Below are positions 21,510 through 34,140 of a DNA stretch of 64,000 nucleotides, piece after piece. Within the stretch, counting starts at the first letter, position 1, and each line of letters opens with the position of its first letter. The notes beneath the pieces are model-generated. The model did not search any database. It saw only the letters and a list, made by a program, of their open reading frames with translations, and was not told the origin of the DNA. The DNA is from Acanthochromis polyacanthus (taxonomy: Eukaryota; Chordata; Actinopteri; Pomacentridae). The stretch spans positions 17,081,011 through 17,145,010 of the forward strand of contig NC_067118.1 of assembly GCF_021347895.1 (NCBI RefSeq). Direction: 5' to 3'. The position numbers and the translations under genes are program-made.

Positions 21510-21712
21510 GATCACCATTATTTTATTTTATTTTATTTTTTGCTTTATCTGGCAGGTTAAGTAGAGAGGCAGACAGGAAAGTAGGGGAGAAGGATGGCGT
21601 GAAGACCTGCAACAAAGCACTGGGAGCTGGAATCGAACCCAGGCCGCTGCATCAGGGGCTAAAGCCTCTGTTCATGGGTCGAACGCTCAACCAGAGCTAT
21701 CTGGGCACCCTG
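21510..21712 (-). mobile_element. tRNA-derived SINE, antisense
   Basis: On the minus strand it starts GGGTGCCCAGATAGCTCTGG, followed by GTTCGA-type promoter-box sequence and the phrase GGTTCGATTCCAGCTCCCAG. The tail on this strand is the (TTTTA)n/(TAAAA)n tract at 21,520-21,540. The head is tRNA-like, but it is not a tRNA gene because no cloverleaf can close. A related sense copy begins near 39,999. Confidence 0.6.
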
Positions 21713-22061
21713 AAACATCAAAATTTTAAGCTGAGATTTGGCTGATTTTCCAGACCAAACAGCACACCACCTATCATGTGTCCATGTTCGGCTTCTGGTT
21801 TTAATAAATGCTCTAAATATTTAACCCACAAGTGGGTTTTGACAGTTAGGCTCAATATGTCATCATCACATACATTGCGTTTCAGTTCAATCACCTACCC
21901 AGAAGTCTTCCAAGCTTCTTGCGCTGCTCATCTGAAGACATTGCATCAGAATTGCAGCAGATGTCCCTGAGTACCAATTGTCAGACCTCTCATTCATAGC
22001 GTAGTGATTGTGATAACGCTATTAAAATCCACAAATATTCTAATATTTTACATAATAAACA

Positions 22062-22636
22062 AGAAAAGCACTCAGAGAGTGCAGTGCTTCACCAAAGGTG
22101 TTCAGTCATTGTATCATTTCCAACGGATGAAATCTTGAAAAACATCATGGCAGCAAAATGGCACCATAGAATGTAGTCATTTAATAAAGATGCACCCACA
22201 AACAACATGACCTTACGCTGAGCATAGGCATGTGTTTTACATGTGTATGTCATCTACAGATACCGAATCGTGTGATCTAAATATGTAGCGGGTGACAGAA
22301 ATTGATGGGACTCAGAAACACTCCCACAATTTAATCAATTGTTCCTTGTATCATTTCTGACGGATAACTCCTGATAAGTCTGCAGCAGTCAATTTGAAAT
22401 AGGATCGCAATCATGTGATCATCAGCAGGCAGCTGACATAGTGTTCACTTGTTGTCATAGTTACATTGACGCCGTGCTGCTATCTCACAATGATACAGAA
22501 ATCTTTAACAAACCCGTGGATCCACACTATAAGCCGCATCACTGCCAAAATCTAATGAGGTGGTCCTTGTGTCATTTCTGACCTTCCCCGAAAATTTCAT
22601 CCAAATTTGTTTGTCTGTTTTTTAGTAATGTTGCTC

Positions 22637-22671
<35 letters not shown>

Positions 22672-22735
22672 AACAAGCATACTCCGATCATCACAGAACT
22701 CCACCGAGGCTCCCCCTCCTTGGTGGAGTAAATAT
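22062..22735 (+). repeat. interspersed repeat, plus orientation, with (ACAG)n
   Basis: It contains GGTGGTCCTTGTGTCATTTC and, near the end, a (CAGA)n tract (22,637-22,670) followed by CTTGGTGGAG. The segment 22,330-22,590 is present in reverse orientation at about 50,400-50,700, so it is an interspersed repeat. Family not recognised; non-LTR retroposon 3' end is my guess. Confidence 0.6.
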
Positions 22736-23114
22736 CTATTTACCAGAAAACATGTTCTCACAAACATGGGCCACTAGCTAAACGATTAATAATTTCATCA
22801 ATAAATTACTAAATATGTTCTGTACAATAAACAGTTGTGTTAAAAATAGTACATGTGGCAGTTTTCAAAACAATCAGAAATTCCCATAACATTTCTGGAT
22901 GTACTTTAATGGTTCCCTTTCAACAAAACCGTGTGGCTGCTGAGATGCTGCAGCAGCTGTATCAGCACCAACACTGCGTAGTCAAACACTTATAGTAGCA
23001 GGGGACATTAACCACATGCACATCAATATTCATTTCTTGCACAATGTTTAAATTGCTGAATCCACATTTTATTATTAATATTTTGCTAGCAATAAGCTGA
23101 ACTGTTTGTCTCCA

Positions 23115-23475
23115 TGGGGCTGCACAGTGGTGTGGTTGTTAGCACTTTCGCCTTGCGGCAAGAAGATCCCGGTTCAAATCCTGGCTTGGGCCTGGGATCT
23201 TTCTGCATGGAGTTTGCATGTTCTCCCTGTGCATGCGTGGGTTTTCTCCGGGTACTCCGGCTTCCTCCCACAGTCCAAAAATATGCTGAGGTTAATTGGT
23301 TATTCTAAATTGTCCGTAGGTGTGAATGTGAGAGTGATTGTCTGTCTGTATATCTAGCCCTGCGACAGACTGGCGACCTGTCCAGGGTGTCCCCTGCTTT
23401 CGCCCGAGTCAGCTGAGATAGGCTCCAGCACCCCATGTGACCCTAGTGAGGATAAAGTGGTATATAGAGAATGGA
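23115..23475 (+). mobile_element. full-length SINE-like retroposon with 12-bp target duplication
   Basis: Flanked by the perfect direct repeat TGTTTGTCTCCA (23103-23114 and 23476-23487), the mark of a retroposition event. The head has a tRNA-like layout with TGGTTGTTAGCACTTTCGCC and a B-box-like GGTTCAAATCC. The body includes TTTGCATGTTCTCCC and CTCCCACAGTCCAAAA, and the end is TAGAGAATGGA. The body is very common in fish genomes. Confidence 0.85.
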
Positions 23476-23487
23476 TGTTTGTCTCCA

Positions 23488-25475
23488 CATACTGTACATA
23501 CAACACACTTTATGTCAACACTTTTTGCACTGTTACCAATGCCATATTTCAGCATGATTTCATCATATTAAACCATCCTTCAAACATTGTTTCTCATCAC
23601 TATCTGCTGGCTATAAATTACTGCTGTGCAATGTAAAAAGGATGCAATTAAGTGAGATTTATAGCTCAGAACTATGTGCTGTTTCTTGTAATCACATAGT
23701 GGGTGCAGCCAAAATATACATCTGACCTAAGTAGGGAAGGGGGTAGCGAGATACCAGGATTTTCAACCATCCCAATCAGAAAGCACAAAGACTCGCTAAA
23801 AACATTTTCTTACTGATTATGCTCAATACTTTTGGTCAAGCAGCCAACCTGCAACAAGAAGCACTGATTTTGCAGTTAAAAACTAATTGACATTGTAAAA
23901 GTAAAGTGTTGGTGACAGCTTCCTGCCTAGCTTATATAGCAGCATGCTACATGTATTATCTATGAGGGTGAACCAAATGACTTCGGTGACATCTGTAGCT
24001 TTTGTTCCTCATATAGACAGCGTTCATGTTCCTCAACTGTAAATTATGAAAAGGACAGTTGAACAGATATTTTAGAGGAAACAGATTACCCGCCACACTG
24101 ATTACACCCTATTGTGCATGTGTGCCTGTGTTCAATGTGTAACAAGAATGAGCAAAAATACAGCGGTTTCATCCACTACAAGGAGCATAAAATGTCTCCA
24201 TGTTGTGGTGAGTGGTGTTTGTGCAATGTCAATTCTGTAACCACAGATAAGATATTCATCTTACATAAAGGATGAAGTGGAAAACAAGTTGAAGATGAAA
24301 ATTCCTAAATACCTACAGGAATCCCACTCTGGAAAAAACCCTGCATCAGCTTACACCCAGAAGGACCCAGTCTGTGCTGCAAATGACTTCCTGCAGTTTA
24401 CTGTGCAAGTAAGCAATCGGCACATTTCATTCTTTGCTATGAATCAGGAAGAAATGAGTATCAAAGTCCACAGGCCTAAACATTATCTCAACCTCTCACT
24501 GCACAAACCAGCCACTGTAATAGAGCTACACATTAACACATTCAGCACACTGATTCTCTCAGCCTGGGTTTTACAGCCCTCCAAACACACCCTTTGGATT
24601 TGGGCACTGCTCTGTCAACACTGCAGACGCTAGGCTAGTTGGTTGATATGCTCGTTATAGCCAATCAAAAGGTAGCAGCTGGGCACGATGCGCACCCATG
24701 TGAGCCTATGGGAGAGCAGGCACCATGGAGACCAGCTGTTCACCGGGTGATGGGTGAGGAAGTGTTGAGAGTGCAGGTAAAGCTTTTATTTTGGTAAGCA
24801 GAGTGTATTTGATATGATGCTGATTTTTTATGGCCAGTATGCTGCACACAGCGGTGTGTTCTGACCACTCAGGAGGATGTTTAATCAAAATCCTGAAATT
24901 TAGTCAAGAAGTAGAGTGATTAAAACTACATTAAATTAGCAATGCAGCCTCTTGATCTACTTCTATCTTCTTACCAGGATTAAATACGAGCAAATTTTGC
25001 AATCAGAGACCCTGTATGCGCATTTCCCATGAGACAAACCTCCCTTGTCTTTTTCCTCTCTCTACTTTCCATCAGGTTGGAGGATAAAAACCCTTAATAG
25101 CTGTGGGAACACCTGCAGCTTTAACCCCAGCTGACCTACCTCTTGACGAATGCAACATCTGGCCCAGAAGATCACCCAATCTCTCCATCTCCTCAAGACA
25201 AAGTAGGTAGAGAGGGAATCTTCAAACATGTTGCCTTAACTCCTATCTCCTCTTGAATGGCTCAGAATAGGAACATGTGAACTGTGGAACAGACTGTATT
25301 TAAATGTGAACTGGGAAAATCCAAGGAAAAGATGCTGGCAGCTGTGATGTGTGTTGAGAGGAATGCACCGGTGTTATCACTCACTGAGTTATGCAAGAAT
25401 GATTCGGTGGAAACCTTTGCCTGGTACAGTATTGGGCCTCAGCCTCCTAGGCTAAACACACACTTAACATCACAC
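23488..25475. other. no gene seen
   Basis: AT-rich with ordinary composition. The 118-codon frame at 24,277-24,633 shows no domain I recognise and no convincing splice context. Confidence 0.45.
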
Positions 25476-25477
25476 TG

Positions 25478-25479
<2 letters not shown>

Positions 25480-25571
<92 letters not shown>

Positions 25572-25590
25572 ACACATACACACACACACA
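25480..25590. repeat. (CA)n microsatellite
   Basis: About 50 CA units with two TA interruptions near the right end. It creates spurious TH-rich and CV-rich frames on both strands. Confidence 0.97.
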
Positions 25591-25594
25591 ACTA

Positions 25595-26859
25595 CACACA
25601 GAGCTAAGCAGTTCTTGCCCTGAGGATTTTCTAATTACCCTCAGTGAATGGGAGGCAGTCGGACACACGGAGGGCCGGCTGCCTGGGTTATCACACACAC
25701 ACACACCCAAGACTCCCCTTTCTTCTTCAAAATATACAGTCTATTTTTAGCTTTCATCTATGGCTTTTTTTTTCTCAGAAGGCATAAGGTTTATGGGATA
25801 CACCATGAGAAGAAGAATTGTTTAGGTGCAACTTTAGAGCGCAAGCCAAAAGAAAAACTTCCAGTGTTGCCTTGTGAGGTTATCTATACAGGGTGTCTAA
25901 TTTGCAGGAAGAAACTTCAAGCCTGAAATAAATAGTCAACATCATGGCTGAGCATATGCACCTTGAAACTGCAGTGTACCAATCACAGTCTCTGATTCAA
26001 ACTTCTGGGCTTTCATACAGGAAAAAGCTAAGGAACCAGTCCTGGGCTTTATATATATATATATCAATACTTTTCTACTAATTAAATTAACTAGGAACTG
26101 GAAATCTTTAAAAGTAGCTTCTGTTTTGCAAAGTAACTCATCAGCTGATGTCAAAGGTCTCAGATTTTCTGTGTTCATTGATTTGTGATGTTTTATTTAG
26201 AAAACAATAGGGTGCGAAAAATGCATCATGTGAGCTTAAAATTAGGAAAAGAAAATGCAATTAACCAAAGATTTTATGCTTTGGCCCAGAGATCCACAGA
26301 TCTGGGGCCACAGCTGGTGATACCATCTTGCTTGTGCACTGTGGTTCAATGAGTACTGATTATGAAGGAAAAGCAACAGTTTTATGTCAGATTACCTGTT
26401 GAAACTCATGATAACTACAATGTTGCTTAAAACCTTTTATATGTTCTGAACCAGAGTCAAACAGTAAAATGTAAGTGTTAGTTTGGAAAACAAAGTAACT
26501 GGCAGCTGAGGCGCATTGTGACACAACACTACAGCCCTTGTTTAGGACTCAGCTGCAGTTTTGTTCTTACTGAAACCTTTTCTTTCTCCCAAATGAACCC
26601 ATGGAGTCTGGAGGTTGAATGCAGTGTGGTAACAAGGTGCAGCCTCGGGCTGAAATAAGCTGAATAGAGTGACAGTAAGGTGAGGAAGAGTGGTATCAGG
26701 TGAACACATGAAAGAGGGAGGTTGCTGGATTTAAGGCTTTTTGTCTTTGGGCGTTCAAAGGAGACAGCTGTCATCTGCACAAGGCCCGGCTCTATTCATG
26801 TGGGGGGACCGCAGACAGAGATCACGCCAACATACACACATACACTTCAAAGAAAAGTT

Positions 26860-26890
<31 letters not shown>

Positions 26891-28060
26891 AAGAGAGAGT
26901 GTATCTGGGCTTCTCTCTTCAGGTTCATGCTGTTGTTATCATTATTTATCATTATTTCATTCAAGTAATCCTGACTGCATATGTGTTCACATAATGACAA
27001 TGTCATCCCTGTATTACTCATGTGGAATGTCTGTAACATACATTAGGACTTGATAATGTTCTCTGTATTCTCATGTATCACGAGCTGTTGTGACTTACTT
27101 CTGGGATTCAGACAGACATTTTGCAGGAACCATCCGATTTTTAGGGAAATACCCTTGTTTGTTGTCCTGCCCTGTGGAACATATCAGTTTAATCTGTGTG
27201 TGTCCAGTACAGCTAACATGTTAGCCTGGTATAGACAAAGGGCAGCTTCATCACTGTTTCAGTGACATGAAAGATCTTGTTAATGTAGTTATACCTCCAA
27301 ATATAGAGATAAAGATAACAGATTATGGTACATTTTACAGGACTTCTTCAACAGCAACACTTTCCTTTTCTTGTTTGATATCTCTTAATGACTAGGGTAA
27401 CAGCATCAGCCCAGTACTGTATATGCAGAAGAGTTTAGTCTTGGATGGTATTTTATCTCTCTTTGCACAACAAAACCCCATTCTAGTTAACTGCATGAAC
27501 GGTTTGGCAGGATTCACATGAATGTGTTTCATGCTTCTTTCCGGATTTATTCTTCTCTTTCACTTCCAGTGGGGTGATGTCATCTGTTGCTCAACCTAGT
27601 TGTGGGTCCATTGCTTTGCTTTGCTTGCTGTTAAAAAATGCTCAACTTTTCATCAAATCGGAATATAGCTCAAATCACTATGATTATCTCTCCAGTGAAG
27701 ATGGCCCACAAACATCAGACACACTTCCTGTCAGACAATCAGTCTTAGCTAGCTAAGAGGATGTCCAACTGTGTTTGGGCTCCATCGATGGGAAGGATGT
27801 ACTGTCAAAGCTCCTCCAAAGTCTGGAGGTGACCATTTCATTTACACTTCTCTTCATGATGAAATATTAAGATGTAGATGACAGAGATTCTCCTCAGACA
27901 GAACATTAGCTTTAGCACAGTGGACTCACTTACAGTGCAGACAGTCCACGCTGTCACAAATTTTGGATTCTGTGCATGCAGTTCAAACAGACCCTCACTA
28001 ACAGAAGTGGGTGATGAAAATTATATCAAGCTTACCCTTAAGGACATGGGACATGAACAT
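25595..28060. other. no gene seen
   Basis: Ordinary AT-rich sequence with a short (GT)n-(GA)n tract at 26,862-26,898 and an (AT)n tract near 26,052. Frames here are driven by these simple repeats. Confidence 0.45.
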
Positions 28061-28071
28061 GGAAAACCTGG

Positions 28072-28106
28072 ATAACCTGAATTAGCCTCATGCTAATTCA
28101 GGTTAT
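28072..28106. repeat. perfect 15-bp hairpin
   Basis: ATAACCTGAATTAGC (28072-28086) is followed by a CTCAT loop and the exact reverse complement (28092-28106). It is not followed by a T-run and is not a microRNA precursor by length. Confidence 0.9.
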
Positions 28107-28149
28107 TCTACACATGCACAGAACAGAGGCCTAGTCAACAAGCAGTACT

Positions 28150-28385
28150 AGTAGCATTCAGTTTAGTTCAGTTAAGCTCAGTTTAGCCATTTAGGTCACT
28201 TCACATAATAAGGTGAAGACTAGATGAAAGACAAATCCAAAGATTCCCTCTGAGCGGTTCTTTGGCAGTGGTGGGAAGAAAAAACTCCCCTTCAACAGGA
28301 AGAAACCTCCGGCAGAACCAGACTGCGGAAAGGCAGCTATCTGCCTCGACAGAGCAAAGGGGAGAGAGAAAATAGAGAGAAAGCA
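28150..28385. repeat. fish interspersed repeat fragment
   Basis: It contains AACAGGAAGAAACCTCCGGC followed by AGAACCAGAC and ATCTGCCTCGACAG, phrases very common in teleost interspersed repeats, and a leading run of TTCAGTT/AGCTCAGTTTAG half-repeats. The exact family is not known to me. Confidence 0.5.
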
Positions 28386-28389
28386 AACA

Positions 28390-29504
28390 GACTGGACATG
28401 CTCTATATCTGTAACTAACTTTTATATAATGCAAAAAGTACAAAGCCACAGCCTTCAATCTGTGTGTCTAATTCTGAGCAAAAAACTCCAAACTCTTGTT
28501 AGTCTGAAGAGACAAAAAGAGACCATTGTACTTTGAGATGAACAAATACCAAGCATTTGGGTGAATTTAACACAGTTCGTAGTGATTGAAAAGTGAACAT
28601 AGAACAATCTTATCTTCACTTTGAATCATTCAGTTTCACCAGGTGCACAGAAAATCCTTGTCCGACACAAAAAGTTAAATCTCCATCCTCTTTTGCCTGT
28701 AGCTTTTTTCTGCTGCCTTGACTGCGTCATCACTGCAGTACTGCTTCAGTTGGTATTTGCATCAGATGCAAATCAGTCAGCCACTTTGTGAGCAAGACAG
28801 ACTGTCTGCCGGCACAGTTGTGGTAATGGCAGAGCATATAAGACATATGTTTGGTAGTAGTAACAGCATTATAAATGTTTTTTGACTTCTTTCTCTGTTG
28901 CTGTAGTTGACTTAAGCACTAACAGCAACATTTTTCATTTTCCTCTATATAACAAGCTGCATTTATTTAACTAAAACGATATATTTTTTTCTCTACAAAC
29001 CGAGATAAAGTAATAAATAAACACAGCATTGCTTTTTTCCAATAGCATTAAGTAAGAAGTAACTAAAGAGTACACATGAGCTGTTCTTCAAACTGAATCA
29101 ACCAGTGATGGGTTGTATTCTAACTCTCCTTCTCCCAAACTTTACTTGTATTTTCATATGCAAATAACTTTGCATTGACTGAGTGGCAGCAGTACCAGCT
29201 GCAGGAGACAAGGCTGCTCTGTCATGCTCAGGTCTCTTCCTGACCTCTTTTGTTCAAATCCAACCAAGATGCAAAACTGATCTCCGCAGCAGGCATAACT
29301 AAGGCAGCATTTTATGTCTACTACAATTTGTATAAGGAAACTGGCAGACGATGCAGCAGGAAGGTGAAATAATCAGTGAAAACAAGGCCTATTCATAAAA
29401 GATCTGAGAAATGTGTGAGACAAATAGCAGCCTCAGGATTTGTTAAAATATGGCATAAAATTTTAAGCTCCCCTGCAAATAAAATCCTGACTTAAAGAGA
29501 TTTT
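28390..29504. other. no gene seen
   Basis: AT-rich, no supported frames or recognised repeats. Confidence 0.45.
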
Positions 29505-29855
29505 GGTATCACACAAGTCAGCACACCTCTGTGCATCATCACTTAAATGTAAAATAATTTAAAATTGTATCCCCATATAGTAAGTGCATGACATAAATTG
29601 AACAGTAAAGTACTTATGTAACATTAAAAAGTACCAGTTTAGATTTATTGTAATAAAAATACACCTCACACAATAGGACCTCATTGCAACAAAAGTCAGT
29701 ACATCATTCATTACCTCATCTGTTTATCTTTATATCAGACTAAACCTCCTTTTCCTAGAGAGGTTGTGCTCCTCTGTCCTTTACTTTTAAATACCTCAAA
29801 GGTGTTCTGTTGGACTCAAGTCAGGCCACATATTTGGTCAGGTCATAGTTTTCAC
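29505..29855 (-). pseudogene. Tc1-like relic, 3' piece (C-terminal transposase and right end)
   Basis: On the minus strand, 29,750-29,845 reads as a decayed WPDLSPTEHL-type motif, the DLNPIEHLW box that carries the last catalytic residue of Tc1 transposases, with nonsense changes. The outer end near 29,505 (ACCTCTGTGCATCATCACTT) matches the terminus of the element at 45,805. The coding frame continues at 37,302 across the hAT-like insertion. Confidence 0.7.
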
Positions 29856-30409
29856 CACAGGTGGGTAGTAACGAGTTACATTTACTCCGTTACATTTACT
29901 TAAGTAACTTTTTGAAAAAAACACTTCTGAGAGTAGTTTTTCTCTGCCATATTTTTTACTTTTACTTGAGTAGATTTGTGAAGAAGAAACGCTACTCTTA
30001 CTCCGTTACACTGGGCTACTCTCCACTGTTACTTTTTTTATTTACCACATTAGATCTGCTTTATTTTGCGGAGAGATGGCCCCAGTGGATCTACCACATG
30101 ACTGTGTTTCACCAATCAGACGAAGCAACAATAATCACACGACTCCGTTTCACAAGACGTCGCCCTGCGGTCACATTAGCGACATAGCAGACAAGGAATG
30201 AAAAAACGGAGGCATTTTCGAGAAATTTCATCTTGCTTCGGTGTCCAAAAATATTAGCATAGCATTAGCATGGATATCTCCGTCTTTTGTCCTCTTTTTA
30301 TTAACACGGGCGAGGTGAAGCGTGACGTCAGGCTTGAAAGGTCACCCAGGGCTGCCAACTTTTGATTGTATTTCGTTTGGATTTGAAGAAGCTTTGAAGA
30401 AGTTTCCTA

Positions 30410-30447
30410 ATGCCGGACGAGAAGACGAGCAGCTTTGTACCTTTCCG
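30410..30447 (+). other. possible first coding exon of the hAT element
   Basis: An ATG opens MPDEKTSSFVPF and runs into a good donor (TTCCG|GTAAGA). It sits 550 bp inside the left end after a CpG-bearing leader, where a hAT transposase gene would begin. No downstream exon is recognisable, so this is speculative. Confidence 0.2.
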
Positions 30448-30498
30448 GTAAGAAAACTGTGGCCATTTCTCAGTACCGTAACTGTCTGTGCTTGCGTT

Positions 30499-30698
30499 TT
30501 AGGGCTGGCCAGAATAGTGGTTTCTGGTCTCCGGATATTCGGGCCCTATTAAAGACGAATATCCGAGTATTTGTTACGCCCCATAACGTCCGATGGGGGG
30601 AAGGGGGCAGGCCGAATATTCAGATACCAAAATTAATATCCGGATACCGCCGTAGCGAACAAATAATTGGATATTTGGGATATTCGGGTCCACCCCTA
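30499..30698. mobile_element. 200-bp hAT-type MITE
   Basis: Flanked by CTTGCGTT (30491-30498) and CTTGCATT (30699-30706), an 8-bp duplication with one CpG-type change. The termini are AGGGCTGGCC and the reverse complement of GGTCCACCCCT. The interior repeats GGATATTCG and GAATAT motifs in both directions. It lies within the 7.4-kb element. Confidence 0.7.
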
Positions 30699-31690
30699 CT
30701 TGCATTCTCACATACTCCTGAAATGTCATTATCGAGTCTGCATCAGACCAGGCTAGTGAGCAAAGATATGAATCAGTAGCTAGGACTATAGATATGAATC
30801 GGTAGATGGGACACATCTCTTTGAGCTGTGTGCTACAGCGAGGCTAAGCTAGTGTGGGCAAAGTTTCAGAGCATTCTGTGGATGTAGACTTTGTGAAAAC
30901 AGAAACAAGTATGCCGTCTCACTGTGCTGCATACAATTGCACACTATGTCATACGATTGACACAAGGAAACTTAGAATAACTTTTCATTGTTAAGAATAG
31001 TTTTTGGCTCTTTTTTCCTTATTAAATCTTGTTCAGAGCTTCCAGTCTATGAGAGCTAACTAGTTAGCCACTAGCAAAACACTCACGGGAGCTAGCAGCT
31101 TGACAACCAAATATCAGACAATTAATAGTAGCTGTTGCAACTTTACTCGTTCGTCCGAGCAGATTCATGTTATTTTGGTATTAGGACACGTAATTCCTTT
31201 ATTATTTACTAAATGTACTAAATGTAGAAGAGCGGAAAACAGCAAAACAGGCAAGATGCTGCAGCACTCCGGGCACTCCTCTCAGATACTGCGTGCGTGC
31301 ACAAATAAAGGGGCGAAATCAGAGGGAGGGTGGGACCAACAGTGTTTTGGGAGACGCTGCGATTCAAACTCCGGACACGAGCTTTAAGGCAGCTGTGTAC
31401 ATTATCTTACTCCCCATTTTATTCAGTCAAGAGTCATCTCTTAAGCTTTGTCTTACAGTATATTATGCTCAGTCTATGTATGCTACTATAACATTCACAT
31501 CAATCTGCAGAGTAACTGCCAACACTAACTAAAGCTACTAAGTCAATGTAGCTGAGGAAAAAAAGGTTTTCCCTCTAAAGCACAACACTGATATCGCAAA
31601 ATGCAATAAATACGTGCCTAATTTGTACTTTCCACTAATCTGATATCTTATTTGCTCACTCACTCCTTCGTAATAAAATCAGTAACCGTA

Positions 31691-32055
31691 GCGTTATTAG
31701 GCAGTCACCGATGTCACATCGGCCACAAGCTGTTCATTCCAAACATGTGAAGGTTAAATAGACTGTACATCAGCAACAATGTGACAAACCGTGCATTATC
31801 CAAGACGCCTTACAAGAAAATCCAGAGTTTATACGATGACGACTAGACCTGACATGTAACAGGATGAAGTAAACCTAACGTTATAAAGCCGTCGGTAACG
31901 TCACACCGGCCACCAAAAATGTCAGGTTAAATTGACGTTACAGCAACCTCACTGTGACAAACGTTCATATTCGCACGGAGTATCCAAAATGATAAAAAAG
32001 AAAATCCAAAGTTTATACGGCGACGACGGGACCTGAAAGCTAACGGGTTGTCTAA
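31691..32055. repeat. diverged tandem duplication, about 185 bp per unit
   Basis: Two neighbouring units share CATCGGCCAC/CACCGGCCAC, AGGTTAAAT, TGTGACAAAC, AGAAAATCCA and AGTTTATACGRYGACGAC in the same order. They are clearly more CpG-rich than the flanks. Function unknown. Confidence 0.65.
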
Positions 32056-32239
32056 TAACGCTTACCTAACCATTGCGGTCGAACTCGATTTCATTCAAAA
32101 CACGTACCCGCACACATCACATCGCTAGCTCTTTTAATTCTGTAGTTTAATATTACCTTTTTAAAACAACAAACAAACTTGTTTTTATGCGTTTGGCAAC
32201 TTATTTAGCTAAAACTCGCAGAGACACAAGCGTCCTTAC

Positions 32240-32440
32240 CTTCAAAAAGCCGCTGTCAAATGAGGCAATAGGTGACCGCCCCCCAGCGGCGCTATCTCTT
32301 GGTCAATTCTTGGTATCCCCGCGGCGAATCTTGGTAGCAATGCGAGCGCTGATTGACCAGGGCCTTCAATTCTTTGTAGATTCTTGGTAGCAGGCGGCAA
32401 GGTGATTGGCCGTCGCTACCAAGAATGAGCGCATTTATCA
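32240..32440. repeat. short CpG-rich block with TTCTTGGTA repeats
   Basis: The motif CTTGGTA occurs at least three times on the plus strand (after CAATT, GAAT and GATT) and once inverted as TACCAAGAAT, with CCGCGGCG and CGGCAAGG between. No coding potential. Confidence 0.5.
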
Positions 32441-32572
32441 TCTATTTTTTGCCATTTTCGAATTTTTTTTATCTCTAGTCTCGTCTCGGCCGTTTTTCTC
32501 AGGAGGTTGGACTTCAGCCTTTGTGCTGGAGGGTTGAACCCTCAGTTCCAAGACTTTCCAAAGTCTCAAGAC

Positions 32573-32749
32573 TAGGGATGGGTATCGTTAGGTTTTTCAT
32601 GAATCCGATTCCGATTCCGCTTATCGATTCCAGTGCCAAACGATTCCTTAATACGATAATCGTATTAAAGAATCGTTTGGCACCGAAATCGATAAGCAGA
32701 ACCGGAATCGGAATCGGATTCATGAAAAACCTAACGATACCCATCCCTA
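32573..32749. mobile_element. 177-bp palindromic MITE with 8-bp duplication
   Basis: The perfect flanking repeat CTCAAGAC is at 32,565-32,572 and 32,750-32,757. The element is a near-perfect palindrome from TAGGGATGGGTATCG to its reverse complement, with the centre around ATACGATAATCGTATT. The 8-bp duplication points to hAT-type mobilisation. Confidence 0.9.
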
Positions 32750-33189
32750 CTCAAGACCTCCCGAGTCCTCAGGACCTGAGCTTTCACACAGTCTGAGGGC
32801 TGAAATTTTCTAAGTCCCACAGTAGATCTCTGTTAGATTGAACATTATGGTTACCAGAAGCCTTAAAACTTGTGACCATGAGTCTTGATTTCACATTTAG
32901 ACCATCCATCTGAGTTCTTCTCAGACCTTCACCTGTGGGTTCTTAGAAATCCTAAACAAAGTTTTATTCTCTTCACTGAACAGTAAAGTTTGTGGAGATC
33001 AGAAGGTAACATTAGTTTGATCAATGCCATCAACTACTAGTAGACGTTTATCTGGAAAGCAGTTTTCTGAAATGAGCTCTTAGTAAATCTGTCCACAATC
33101 AAACCAAGACATAGAAAGAGGAAATGTTTGAAGAAACACCTTGATGTTTTCATTTCAGACTAGAAAACGCTTTAAGACCTTTATCTGTT

Positions 33190-34140
33190 TTTGCTCTTTT
33201 TGATTGTTTTATTGTCTCTTGTTTAATTAGATTTTCTAAAGTCTAACTGGTGTCTTTTCAAATGTTTTGTCTTTTGTTTGATTCTTCTTAAATGTTTAGT
33301 TTTGCTCTTTTCTCACCTTTTATTCTTTTCTAATGTTTGATTTGATTTTGAAATGTTCTGTCTTTTTAATGTTTAATTGTTTTTCTTTCTAATGTTTTAT
33401 CAGCTTTTCTAAGTGTTATAAGTTTGAAAAATGTCATTTTCTTTCCCAATGTTTACTTTTTTGATTAAATCTTTTAAGGTTTTTCTTTTTAAATGTTTTA
33501 TCTTCTTTTAATGTTTAATTCATTTTTATTGTTTCATTTCCTATTTAATGTTTTCTCTTTTCTAATATTTAATTTTATAATTAAATGTTTAGTGATCTAA
33601 TTAAATATTGTGTCTTTTCTAATGTTTATCCAATTAAATGTTTTGTATTTTTTATTGTTTTTAATTTTTAAATTGTATTTTTGTTTAATTTTCTAATTAA
33701 ATGTTTTGTATTTTTGATGTTTAATTATCTGAATGTTTTGTCTTTAATGTTTAATATTATTTTTCATTGTTTAATTTTATTTTTAAGTTAAATGTTTTAA
33801 ATATTTAATTTTGCAATTAAATGTTTTGTCTTAAGGGTTTAATAATCTAATAAAATGTTTTGTATTTTTAAAATGTTTAATATTCTTCTTGTTTAGTTGT
33901 ATTTTTAAGTGTTTATCTAAAATATTTAATCTTTAATGTTTAATATTTTTGTTTTAAAAATTGTTTAATTTCAAAATTACATTTTTCTGTTTAATTGTCT
34001 AATTCAATATTTTGTCTATTTAATATAATTTAATTGTGTTTGTTTACTTTTCTTTGTAAAAGTTTTGTTGTATTAAATATATTTCCTTTAATTGCTTTTT
34101 AAAAAGTAGTTTATTTCTTTAATCTTTTTTACTGTCAAGA
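33190..34140. repeat. T-rich degenerate short-period repeat tract
   Basis: About 950 bp is built from variants of AATGTTTAATT, AATGTTTTGTCTTT and TTAAATGTTTTG at irregular spacing of roughly 10-30 bp. Strong strand asymmetry: very few A-runs or G/C compared with T. It looks like an old minisatellite or slippage-grown tract and encodes nothing. Confidence 0.7.

Noticed and set aside
23150..23190. tRNA gene in the SINE head
   Set aside because: Only promoter-box similarity is present and no cloverleaf can be drawn. It is the tRNA-derived part of a retroposon.
25284..25710. TH-rich and CV-rich ORFs
   Set aside because: Pure translation of the (CA)n tract.
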